A stretch of DNA of 64,000 bases, taken from assembly GCF_036946495.1 (NCBI RefSeq), contig NZ_JAQIIX010000002.1, positions 1,736,001 to 1,800,000 of the forward strand, in the 5' to 3' direction. A model generated the notes under the pieces. That model worked only from the letters and a program-made list of their open reading frames with translations, was not told the origin of the DNA and ran no database searches. Origin of the DNA: Mycolicibacterium neoaurum. GTDB lineage: Bacteria; Actinomycetota; Actinomycetes; Mycobacteriales; Mycobacteriaceae. Both the position numbers and the translations under genes were made by a program. Positions 8,635 through 15,949 of this stretch are shown here, in pieces. Each line of letters begins with the position of its first letter. Positions within the stretch are counted from its first letter, which is position 1.

Positions 8635-9549
8635 TTACGAGTGAGAAGGTGTGTGGCCGTCGATGATCTGCCCAGCCTTCGCGGCTAGCTGGCGCAACCA
8701 GATATGGGCGGGATCTCGTTCATTGATGGGATGCCACCACAGGGACTCGACAAGGTAACCGAGATCGAATGGCGGTTCCACGACCACGATGTCGTGCTTG
8801 GCGGCTTCGAGCCGTGCGACGCGTTCAGGCATCAAACCGATCCGGCCAGATCCGGCCACGAGGTACGGCACCGCCAGGAAATCCTCTGTGGTGATGGCGG
8901 CCCGGATGGAAACGCCTTCGGCGAGCATTCTCGGCATCGGCGAGAATCTCGACAGTGGCTGCCGGTACGCGACGACCCACGGCCGATGGTTGAGCTCATC
9001 GACTGTCAAAGTGTCGGCCGCAATCTCGGCGGCTACCACGCAGACCCAGCGATCGCGGTAGAGCTGCAGTGTGGGCATGTTGGCCAACACACCCTGCGGC
9101 AGCACGATGGCATCGACGGTACGCAGGTGGTCGGAGGCTGCGTTCACGTAGTGAGGGCTGCTGTGGTGAAACCTCACACGAACGCGCGGCGCTTCCTCCG
9201 CCAGGAGATCGGCCAGCACCCTGCCGAAAACCGGCATATGACAATCGGCGATGACAATGGTGAATTCGTGGTCGGACACTGTGGGGTCGAAGTCCGGGCG
9301 CGTTTGCAGAACACGCTCGGTCCAGGCCAATGCTTCACCGGTCTGTTCGACCAGGCGCTCCCCCAACGCGGTCAGCTCATAGGCGTTACCCACACGGCTG
9401 AGTAGCTCATCGTGGTAATGCCTGCGCAGGCGCGCCAGCGACGCGCTCAGCGACGGCTGACTGAGTCCCAGCCGCTGCGCCGCCCGCGTGACGCTGCGCT
9501 CCTGCAGCAGCGCGTCCAGTGCGACGATCAGATTGAGATCCAAAGACAC
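8635..9549 (-). CDS. LysR-family transcriptional regulator
   Basis: A 304-residue LysR protein. The N-terminal winged HTH (residues 1-65) reads LNLIVALDALLQERSVTRAA then QRLGLSQPSLSASLARLRRH, the classic LysR signature. The rest is the periplasmic-binding-like effector domain, starting near HEFTIVIADCHMPVFGRVLA. Overall similarity in the first 60 residues is to the NodD/LinR subgroup, which often controls aromatic catabolism or efflux. It is transcribed away from the monooxygenase gene at 9732, so it probably regulates that gene from the shared 180-bp interval and perhaps the MFS pump downstream of itself. Confidence 0.85.
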   Translation of the reverse strand: MSLDLNLIVALDALLQERSVTRAAQRLGLSQPSLSASLARLRRHYHDELLSRVGNAYELTALGERLVEQTGEALAWTERVLQTRPDFDPTVSDHEFTIVIADCHMPVFGRVLADLLAEEAPRVRVRFHHSSPHYVNAASDHLRTVDAIVLPQGVLANMPTLQLYRDRWVCVVAAEIAADTLTVDELNHRPWVVAYRQPLSRFSPMPRMLAEGVSIRAAITTEDFLAVPYLVAGSGRIGLMPERVARLEAAKHDIVVVEPPFDLGYLVESLWWHPINERDPAHIWLRQLAAKAGQIIDGHTPSHS

Positions 9550-9731
9550 CCTCAGCTCCCCCTTGGCTATCAGCCACGCCTATAACGGTCATCAGCAATC
9601 TCATCTTCCCTGATTGCCCCAGCTGGCTGAGACTAATCATGAGGGATGGTCACCCACCCGCCCGGGTCCTTTCCTCTCACGCGCCCAGCGTCAGGGCGGG
9701 GCGTCGTACGACCACACCAGGAGGTTGTTGC
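9550..9731. promoter_or_regulatory. Divergent promoter/operator region (LysR gene / monooxygenase gene)
   Basis: A 180-bp interval between two divergently transcribed genes is the usual site of LysR-type operators (T-N11-A in an inverted repeat). AT-richer stretches such as AATCTCATC and GACTAATCATGAG lie here, but no perfect operator was identified. AGGAGG at 9718-9724 is the ribosome-binding site of the monooxygenase gene. Confidence 0.4.
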
Positions 9732-10949
9732 ATGTCTTTGCGTGTCTTGATCGCCGGAGGCGGAATCGGCGGCTTGTGCCTGGCCCAGGGGTTGGTCAAC
9801 GCCGGCGTCGACTGCGAGGTGTTCGAGAAGGCTCCCGGCATCGTGCAGACCGGATACCGGCTGCACATGAATGCCATGGGAGGCACAGCACTTCGTAAAT
9901 GCCTTTCGGACAATCTATTCGAGCTATACATGCAGACCTCGCGGATCAATCCCCGACGTGAGCTGTTGGTGCTCATCGATGATCAGGGCCGCGAGATCGG
10001 CACCCGGCCTCACTTCGGGCCACACAACGATCCGCACCGTCCGCACACCGCGGTCAACCGCCGCACCCTGCGGCAAATCATGGCCGTCGGGTTGGAAGAC
10101 ATCGTGCACTACGGGCGCACGGTGACCGGATTCGACGTCGACGCCAACGGCGTATCGCTCACCTTCGCTGACGGCAGTACTGCTGCAGGTGACGTACTGG
10201 TCGCCGCCGATGGCATCAATTCACCTATCCGCCAGCAGCTGCTACCCGAGGTGGAAGTCCTCGACACCGGAATGCGCGGCATGGCCGGAAGGGCCCCGCT
10301 GACCGACGATCTGATCGCCGAACTGCCCGAGGCGTTGTTCGATGGCTTCACCGCCGCCAGAGGTCCGGGCGGAGTCGGGTTCGCCTACGGGGCCTACCAG
10401 CCTCGTCGACCCATTGCCGAGGCGGTGGCAGAACTGGCCCCTGGAGCGGACATCGATCCCGTTGACCCCTACATGATGGTCAACCTCGGCCTCGATCCCG
10501 GCAGTCCACTGCTCTCGACCATCAAGGACCTCCGAACCGCGACCTCCGAGGAGCTGCATGCCGTGATGCGCGCCGGTGTCCGTGGCTGGCACCCCGGCCT
10601 GGTTGAGCTCGTCGAGCGCGTCGACGTTGCCACGGTATTCACTTCATGGATCCGGCGACTCGATCCCGCGGAACCCTGGACACCGAGCCGAGTCACCCTC
10701 TTGGGTGACGCTATACACGCGATGCCACCCAGTTTCGGCGCAGGCGCCAACAGTGCGCTGCGCGACGCCGCTGCGCTCACCGCCACCCTTGCGGATGTGG
10801 CAGCGGGGAGAATCGGCGTGCTGGACGGTATCGCCGCGTACGAGGCCGATATGCGTGCTTCGGTGTTCCCCATCCTGCGCGCATCAGCAGATCCGCGCGC
10901 CGGTGACCCCAACTTCCGACCCGACGAGCTCTACGCCGGGCATAACTGA
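9732..10949 (+). CDS. FAD-dependent monooxygenase (PHBH/TetX-like)
   Basis: A 405-residue class A flavoprotein monooxygenase. It has the N-terminal dinucleotide-binding GGGIGGLCLA (about residue 8), the DG motif VLVAADGINSPIR (about 157), and the GD motif VTLLGDAIHAMPPSFGAGAN (about 320), which contacts the ribityl chain of FAD and precedes the active-site loop. The family uses NAD(P)H and O2 to hydroxylate aromatic or polycyclic substrates; the substrate is not evident. The start is the ATG at 9732, 7 nt after AGGAGG, rather than an upstream in-frame codon. An alpha/beta hydrolase follows 38 nt later, suggesting a two-gene oxidation and hydrolysis operon controlled by the divergent LysR protein. 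Confidence 0.87.
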   Translation: MSLRVLIAGGGIGGLCLAQGLVNAGVDCEVFEKAPGIVQTGYRLHMNAMGGTALRKCLSDNLFELYMQTSRINPRRELLVLIDDQGREIGTRPHFGPHNDPHRPHTAVNRRTLRQIMAVGLEDIVHYGRTVTGFDVDANGVSLTFADGSTAAGDVLVAADGINSPIRQQLLPEVEVLDTGMRGMAGRAPLTDDLIAELPEALFDGFTAARGPGGVGFAYGAYQPRRPIAEAVAELAPGADIDPVDPYMMVNLGLDPGSPLLSTIKDLRTATSEELHAVMRAGVRGWHPGLVELVERVDVATVFTSWIRRLDPAEPWTPSRVTLLGDAIHAMPPSFGAGANSALRDAAALTATLADVAAGRIGVLDGIAAYEADMRASVFPILRASADPRAGDPNFRPDELYAGHN

Positions 10950-10987
10950 ACGCGCGCCGCATCCCATCGTTGAAAGGAACGGGCACA

Positions 10988-11881
10988 ATGGCTTACACCG
11001 AGGACATCGAATTCGATCTATCCGGACTCACCCTTCGCGGCAAATTGGTGCGACCAAGCAAGGGTGACTGTGCTGCACCGGTGGTCATTCTTCAGTCCGG
11101 CCTGGGCGGCACGGCCGAATCCCTCTATGGAAACGCACCTGCATTCCTCGACGCAGGGCTCGCCGTGCTGATGTATGACCACCGGTGCACCGGCTACAGC
11201 GACGGTGAACCGCGTCAGCTCTTCGATCCTTGGCAGCAGTGCCGCGACCTTCGTGACGTCATCACCCATCTCACGATGCGCCCAGACGTCGACGGTGACC
11301 GAATCGGGCTGTGGGGAGTCAGCATCGGCGGCGCCAACGCCATGTTCACCGCCGCGACCGACCGCCGCGTCAAGGCGGTCACGGCGATCATTCCGCCAGT
11401 CAGCGGATGGAGCGCCCGCCGCCTGCAACCCGCCGACACCCTCGCCGATCTCGAGGCCCTCATTCCCGCCGAACGCCAGGCGGCATTGCGCGGTGAAAGA
11501 GCAGCCACGATCCGGCTACACGGCCACCCTGAGCCCGGAAAACCAGTCATGTTCAGCGACCACGAAGGACTCGAGTTCGTCGAGAACGCCATCAAAGACC
11601 TCCCCAGCTTCCGTAACGAAATCACCATCTCGACACTGGACCACCTCTTCGAGATGGAGGTTCGGGCCTACGCAGAACGAATCACCCAGCCGCTGCTGAT
11701 GATCCTGGCGGCCCAGGACACCGTGGCGCCCGTCGAGGAAGCTCGCGAGATGTACGACCGGATCCCTCAACCCAAGGACCTAATCGAGTATCCGGGTCAG
11801 CACTACGAGATCCTGTCCAACCATTTCCCCGAGATCATTGCCCGTTCTGCGAAATGGTTGGCCGACGTCCTGATCGACTGA
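10988..11881 (+). CDS. Alpha/beta hydrolase (dienelactone-hydrolase / acyl-peptidase-like)
   Basis: A 297-residue alpha/beta-hydrolase-fold enzyme. The nucleophile elbow is GLWGVSIGGANAMF (G-x-S-x-G, about residue 114). The acid is probably the Asp in LMILAAQDTVAP and the His that in YPGQHYEILSNHF. PVVILQSGLGGTAESLYGNA forms the oxyanion-loop region and LMYDHRCTGYSDGEPR is the strand-4 loop. Start is the ATG at 10988 with GAAAGGAAC upstream. Co-directional with the monooxygenase 38 nt before it, so it may open a lactone, ester or ring made by that enzyme; this is inference. Confidence 0.85.
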   Translation: MAYTEDIEFDLSGLTLRGKLVRPSKGDCAAPVVILQSGLGGTAESLYGNAPAFLDAGLAVLMYDHRCTGYSDGEPRQLFDPWQQCRDLRDVITHLTMRPDVDGDRIGLWGVSIGGANAMFTAATDRRVKAVTAIIPPVSGWSARRLQPADTLADLEALIPAERQAALRGERAATIRLHGHPEPGKPVMFSDHEGLEFVENAIKDLPSFRNEITISTLDHLFEMEVRAYAERITQPLLMILAAQDTVAPVEEAREMYDRIPQPKDLIEYPGQHYEILSNHFPEIIARSAKWLADVLID

Positions 11882-12197
11882 CCCGCAGCTGTCGGCGACA
11901 AGCAATTGCACCAGACACCAGCCGCATGCGTTTGACCGTCCGGATCAACCGCTTCAACAGCAAGTACGATCCTGGCGTCGTTGAAAACTCCTGCCGTGCA
12001 GCCGGTATCGGTGACGCATCCGTGGGTTCTGTGGCCGGGATAGCGCGAGTACCCACTGCTTGTGATGATCGTGGCGGTCATCATCGACCACAGGGGTCTT
12101 TGGTGAAGGCAGGGCACCAGCTCTGGCGACTCCATATGTTGTTGTCAACGGCGGCAGGTGATGGCTGCGTGAATCAGGTCGCGGCATGGCGATATGC
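11882..12197. other. Interval between convergent hydrolase and dnaB genes
   Basis: About 315 bases lying after two converging genes. I see no gene with coding character or ribosome-binding site and no strong terminator hairpin. Confidence 0.4.
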
Positions 12198-13589
12198 TCA
12201 TCGCGCCATATTCGTGAACCGCGACAGGTGAAGTTGGTGCGCCACAGTGATATTCGCGGTCGGGCCGTTACGGTGCTTGCCGAGGATGATGTCGGCCTCG
12301 CCGCCACGGGGGTCTTCGCGGTCGAAGGCGTCGGGACGGTGCAACAGCATGACCATGTCGGCGTCCTGCTCCAGCGAGCCGGACTCACGCAGATCAGACA
12401 CCTGCGGGCGCTTATCGGTGCGCTGCTCGGGACCACGGTTGAGCTGACTGATCGCGACCACCGGCACGTGCAGTTCCTTGGCCATCAGCTTGAGGCTTCG
12501 GGAGAAGTCCGAAACCTCTTGCTGGCGTGAGTCGTACTTCTTTCCGGAGCTCATCAGCTGTAGGTAGTCCACGACGATCAGCTGCAGGTCGGCCTTCTTC
12601 TTCAGCCGGCGAGCCTTGGCGCGGATCTCCATCATGGTCAGGTTCGGCGAGTCGTCGATGTAGAGCGGCGCTTCGCTGATTTCGCTCATGCGCCGCGCCA
12701 ACCGCGTCCAGTCGTCATCGTTCATCCGGCCCGATCGCATATCACCGAGCTTGATGTTGGCTTCGGCCGACAGCAGGCGCATGACGATCTCGGACTTGCT
12801 CATTTCCAGCGAGAAGATGACGCTGGCGAGCTGGTGCTTGATCGAGCAGGACCGCATAAAATCCAGACCAAGGGTCGATTTGCCCACGCCAGGCCTCGCC
12901 GCGATGATGATCATCTGCCCGCCGTGCAGCCCGTTGGTGATCTCGTCCAGATCGATGAAGCCGGTGGGCACACCGCGCGACATACCGCCCGAGGACGCGA
13001 TCGCGTCGATCTCGTCCATCGTCGGCTGCAGCAGATCCTCCAGCGCCACGAAATCCTCGGACTGGTTCCGGTTCTCGGTGACGTCGTAGATCTCGGCCTG
13101 GGCCCGGTCCACCACATCGGCCACATCGGCACCGTCGGCGCCGGCGTAGCCGTACTGGACCACCCGGGTGCCAGCCTCCACCAGACGCCGCAGGAGCGCC
13201 TTCTCGGCGACGATGGTGGCGTAGAAGCCGGCGTTGGCGGCGGTCGGCACCGTCGAGATCAGGGTATGCAGATACGGGGCTCCGCCGATGCGGCGCAGCT
13301 GTCCGCGCCGGTCCAGCTCCGCGGCGACGGTCACCGCGTCGGCGGGCTCGCCGCGGTCGTAGAGATCGAGGATGACGTCGGCGATGTCCTGGTGTGCGGG
13401 ACGGTAGAAGTCCGCGGACTTCATCTTCTCCAGGACGTCGGCAATGGCGTCCTTGGACAGCAGCATGCCGCCGAGTACGGCCTGCTCGGCGGCCATGTCC
13501 TGCGGCGGCTGGCGGCCGAAGTCCTCACGGGGTGGCTCGTCAAGATCAGAGTGTCCACCGGAATGACTGAAGTCGTCTACGACCGCCAC
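12198..13589 (-). CDS. dnaB: Replicative DNA helicase DnaB (intein-free)
   Basis: A 463-residue hexameric 5'-3' replicative helicase. The N-terminal domain (about 30-130: PQDMAAEQAVLGGMLLSKDA) binds primase. The C-terminal RecA-like domain has Walker A IAARPGVGKSTLGLDF (about 230), Walker B LIVVDYLQLM, the arginine-finger region and the C-terminal DMVMLLHRPDAFD. Length and unbroken motifs show no intein, unlike M. tuberculosis DnaB, which from memory carries one. It lies downstream of the rplI operon, with a strong terminator between them. GGAGGTG lies upstream of the GTG start. DnaA-box-like sequences occur 200-270 bp upstream. Confidence 0.97.
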   Translation of the reverse strand: MAVVDDFSHSGGHSDLDEPPREDFGRQPPQDMAAEQAVLGGMLLSKDAIADVLEKMKSADFYRPAHQDIADVILDLYDRGEPADAVTVAAELDRRGQLRRIGGAPYLHTLISTVPTAANAGFYATIVAEKALLRRLVEAGTRVVQYGYAGADGADVADVVDRAQAEIYDVTENRNQSEDFVALEDLLQPTMDEIDAIASSGGMSRGVPTGFIDLDEITNGLHGGQMIIIAARPGVGKSTLGLDFMRSCSIKHQLASVIFSLEMSKSEIVMRLLSAEANIKLGDMRSGRMNDDDWTRLARRMSEISEAPLYIDDSPNLTMMEIRAKARRLKKKADLQLIVVDYLQLMSSGKKYDSRQQEVSDFSRSLKLMAKELHVPVVAISQLNRGPEQRTDKRPQVSDLRESGSLEQDADMVMLLHRPDAFDREDPRGGEADIILGKHRNGPTANITVAHQLHLSRFTNMAR

Positions 13590-13998
13590 GAAGCGCCCAC
13601 ACCTCCACTAGCAGATCTATCGCAAATGTGTTCGATCAATACGCTACAGCGGCCCCCCGACAACACGCCGACGAGCCTGCGACGGTCAACTTATGGCTTT
13701 GCTCGGGCCGGTGCAATTCGGCCCTGTTGATAGCCTTGTGGATGGCGTGTGCACAGCTCAGGTCAACGGTGTTGACGGTCTGGGGAGAACCTGTGGACAA
13801 ACCGCTGCGACCTGGACAAAATTCCAGTTGAAGGCCGGTTTCCAGATGTTCACAGCTGTGGACATCAACTCCTCCGGCGTGTCTCGCCGGGTTGCCCGCT
13901 CGGGCGTGTTGGATAACGTCTCGAAGCCGGCGAGGTTAACAGCAAACGAGGTTGCTGTGTTCAAAATCTCGGAAATTTGTTCGCTGGCCACGCACGAC
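13590..13998. promoter_or_regulatory. dnaB upstream region with DnaA-box-like sites
   Basis: A 400-bp interval without a convincing gene, just upstream of dnaB on the minus strand. It holds TGTGGACAA at 13792-13800, an exact reverse complement of the mycobacterial DnaA box TTGTCCACA. CTGGACAAA at 13812-13820 and TGTGGACAT at 13858-13866 are near matches. No helicase-gene promoter could be fixed with confidence. Confidence 0.45.
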
Positions 13999-14038
13999 GA
14001 TGCCCGGGTGGGAAGCGGGAGCTTCCCACCCGGGCATC
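13999..14038 (-). terminator. Terminator hairpin after rplI
   Basis: A perfect 18-bp stem: GATGCCCGGGTGGGAAGC (13999-14016), loop GGGA, and its exact complement at 14021-14038. It follows the rplI stop by 14 nt. There is no long T-tract, as is common in mycobacteria. Confidence 0.8.
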
Positions 14039-14052
14039 GGGTGACTGCTGAG

Positions 14053-14508
14053 CTATCCGGCGGTGACGTCGAGCTGGACCGCGGCGGTGACGCCGGGGTG
14101 CAGCTTCACACCGATCTGGTGGGTGCCGGTGGCCTTGATGTGGGCCTTGGGCAGCTCGACGGTGCGCTTGTCCAGGTTCGGACCGCCGGCCTTCTTGATC
14201 GCGGCGACGACCGAAGCCGGGGTGACCGAGCCGAACAGCTTGCCGGTGTCGGCGGAGGCCTTCACGGGCAGGGTGACGGTACCCAGTCCCTCGAGCGCGG
14301 TCTTCAGTTCGTTGGCGTGCTCGACGCCGCGAATTTCCTTGATCTCGCGGGCGCGACGGATTTCCTCCGCCTGACGCTCGGCACCGCGGCTGGCAACGAT
14401 GGCCAAACCGCGCGGCAGCAGGTAGTTGCGGCCGTAGCCGTCCTTGACCTCGACGGCGTCGCCGGCGATTCCGAGGTGCTCGACCTCAGCGGTGAGAATG
14501 AGCTTCAT
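14053..14508 (-). CDS. rplI: 50S ribosomal protein L9
   Basis: A 151-residue L9. It opens with MKLILTAEVEHLGIAGDAVE and carries the signature VKDGYGRNYLLPRGLAIVAS near residue 25. A long connecting helix follows (AEEIRRAREIKEIRGVEHAN), then the C-terminal 23S-binding domain. L9 bridges the large subunit near the L1 stalk and supports frame maintenance. It is the last gene of the rpsF-ssb-rpsR-rplI operon, with 14 nt to rpsR, and is followed by a strong hairpin. Confidence 0.97.
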   Translation of the reverse strand: MKLILTAEVEHLGIAGDAVEVKDGYGRNYLLPRGLAIVASRGAERQAEEIRRAREIKEIRGVEHANELKTALEGLGTVTLPVKASADTGKLFGSVTPASVVAAIKKAGGPNLDKRTVELPKAHIKATGTHQIGVKLHPGVTAAVQLDVTAG

Positions 14509-14522
14509 GGTGTGTCTCTCCC

Positions 14523-14786
14523 CTACCGCGTCGACGAACCGAACGGCAGCAGAGCCACCTCGCGGGCATTCTTGACGGCAACAGCGACGTCGCGCTGGTG
14601 CTGCACGCAGTTGCCGGTCACCCGGCGGGCACGGATCTTGCCGCGCTCGCTGATGTAGGTGCGCAGCAGCGCGGTGTCCTTATAATCGATGTTCTGGTTC
14701 TTGCCCTTCTTGGAGCAGAACACGCACTTGCGGGTCTTGACCGGCTTCTCGGGTGCCGGCCGCCGCTTGTTGCTGGACTTGGCCAT
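14523..14786 (-). CDS. rpsR: 30S ribosomal protein S18
   Basis: An 87-residue S18 that pairs with S6 on the 30S platform. The N-terminus is basic (MAKSSNKRRPAPEKPVKTRK) and contains CVFC, and NCVQHQRDVAVAVKNAREVA forms the RNA-binding helix. The CxxC pair plus the later Cys and His suggest the zinc-binding (C+) form rather than the zinc-independent paralogue that mycobacteria also carry elsewhere and de-repress under zinc limitation. The operon position beside rpsF and ssb fits the primary copy. Confidence 0.95.
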   Translation of the reverse strand: MAKSSNKRRPAPEKPVKTRKCVFCSKKGKNQNIDYKDTALLRTYISERGKIRARRVTGNCVQHQRDVAVAVKNAREVALLPFGSSTR

Positions 14787-14821
14787 GAATCTATCTCTTT
14801 CTCAAATGATGTAAATCGTTG

Positions 14822-15337
14822 TCAGAAGGGCGGTTCGTCGTCGGCGCCGCTGTAGGAACCGGCCGCGGGCGCACTGCCCCACGGGTCGTCCTTGGGCTGC
14901 TGATCTGAACCGCCGCCGCGTGGCGCACCACCGCTGTTTCCGCCGCCGAATCCACCGCCGCCGCCACCACCGCGGCTGGCCTTGTTGACCTTGGCCGTGG
15001 CGTAGCGCAGCGAGGGACCGATCTCGTCGACCTCGAGCTCGACGACGGTGCGCTTCTCACCCTCACGGGTTTCGAAGGACCGCTGCTTGAGCCGACCCGA
15101 CACGATGACCCGCGATCCGCGGGTGAGGCTCTCGGCAACGTTCTCGGCCGCCTCGCGCCAGATGTTGCAGCGAAGGAACAGCGCTTCGCCGTCCTTCCAC
15201 TCATTGGTCTGGCGGTCGAACGTCCGCGGCGTGGAAGCCACGGTGAAGTTCGCGACGGCGGCACCGGACGGCGTGAAACGCAGTTCCGGATCGGCAGTCA
15301 GGTTTCCGATAACAGTGATGACAGTGTCACCAGCCAC
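14822..15337 (-). CDS. ssb: Single-stranded DNA-binding protein SSB
   Basis: A 171-residue SSB. The N-terminal OB fold (1-115) reads TVITVIGNLTADPELRFTPS, then WREAAENVAESLTRGSRVIV and SLRYATAKV. A Gly-rich flexible linker (GGGGGGGFGGG) follows. The acidic tip DDEPPF is the conserved peptide that recruits replication and repair partners. The start is a GTG with AGGAGG 6 nt upstream. It lies between rpsF and rpsR, the conserved bacterial arrangement. Confidence 0.97.
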   Translation of the reverse strand: MAGDTVITVIGNLTADPELRFTPSGAAVANFTVASTPRTFDRQTNEWKDGEALFLRCNIWREAAENVAESLTRGSRVIVSGRLKQRSFETREGEKRTVVELEVDEIGPSLRYATAKVNKASRGGGGGGGFGGGNSGGAPRGGGSDQQPKDDPWGSAPAAGSYSGADDEPPF

Positions 15338-15437
15338 GAGGTCCTCCTGGGCGTCTAGTCAAAGCGGAGTATGTGTACGAGAGCAGTCGCAGGCGAGCCT
15401 ACGGAACTGCACCGACGTGCACACGGTGTCGCACGGA

Positions 15438-15728
15438 CTAGTGCTTGTCGGTCCGCATCACCTTGGTGCGCAGCACGGACTCGTTCAGGTTGAGCTGGCG
15501 GTCCAGCTCAGAAACGGTCGCGGGCTCGGCCTTGACATCGACCACCGCATAAATGCCCTCGGCATGCTTGGCGATCTCGTAGGCCAGCCGGCGGCGGCCC
15601 CAGATATCAACCTTGTCGACGCTGCCGCCGTCCTTGCGGATGACGTTCAGGAACGTCTCCAGCGAGGGAGCTACGGTGCGCTCGTCGAGAGTGGGGTCGA
15701 GGATGACCATGATTTCGTATGGACGCAT
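15438..15728 (-). CDS. rpsF: 30S ribosomal protein S6
   Basis: A 96-residue S6 starting MRPYEIMVILDPTLDERTVA and ending with NLNESVLRTKVMRTDKH. It contains the conserved KVDIWGRRRLAYEIAKHAEG block, including the Tyr and Arg residues that contact S18 and 16S rRNA. The ATG at 15728 has AGGAGGTGAT 12 nt upstream. A much longer open frame in the same register upstream is not coding here, because the S6 N-terminus fixes the start. It is the first gene of the S6-SSB-S18-L9 operon. Confidence 0.96.
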   Translation of the reverse strand: MRPYEIMVILDPTLDERTVAPSLETFLNVIRKDGGSVDKVDIWGRRRLAYEIAKHAEGIYAVVDVKAEPATVSELDRQLNLNESVLRTKVMRTDKH

Positions 15729-15949
15729 AAGGAACCCATCACCTCCTATGGTCGTTGCGGCCACGGCGTGTCCGTGGCAGGAGGGTCGCCTGCGTCGGCA
15801 ACCGCTCCAAGGTACAGGAACGGGCCGTGATCTGCGAAATCGTGTCGGGCACGCATCGACGGTGCATTCAGGACGGAGAATCGACGGCAATGTCGGTCTC
15901 TGCGCACTGTCGGCGTCTGCGGAGGTTGACTCTGCGCTGAGGGCGGGAG
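15729..15949 (-). promoter_or_regulatory. rpsF leader and promoter region, candidate S6:S18 control element
   Basis: On the minus strand a TACCTT hexamer near 15810-15815 is a possible -10. The transcript leader would hold a hairpin CCACGG-acacg-CCGTGG (15761-15777) followed at once by CCGCAACG and the AGGAGGTGAT ribosome-binding site. Many bacteria have an S6:S18-binding leader with an unpaired CCG near a stem. The arrangement is suggestive, but the consensus was not aligned. Confidence 0.4.

Noticed and set aside
13758..13991. 77-codon minus-strand frame between rplI and dnaB
   Set aside because: It begins only 7 nt from the terminator stem, covers the DnaA-box-like sites, and shows no family features or convincing Shine-Dalgarno.
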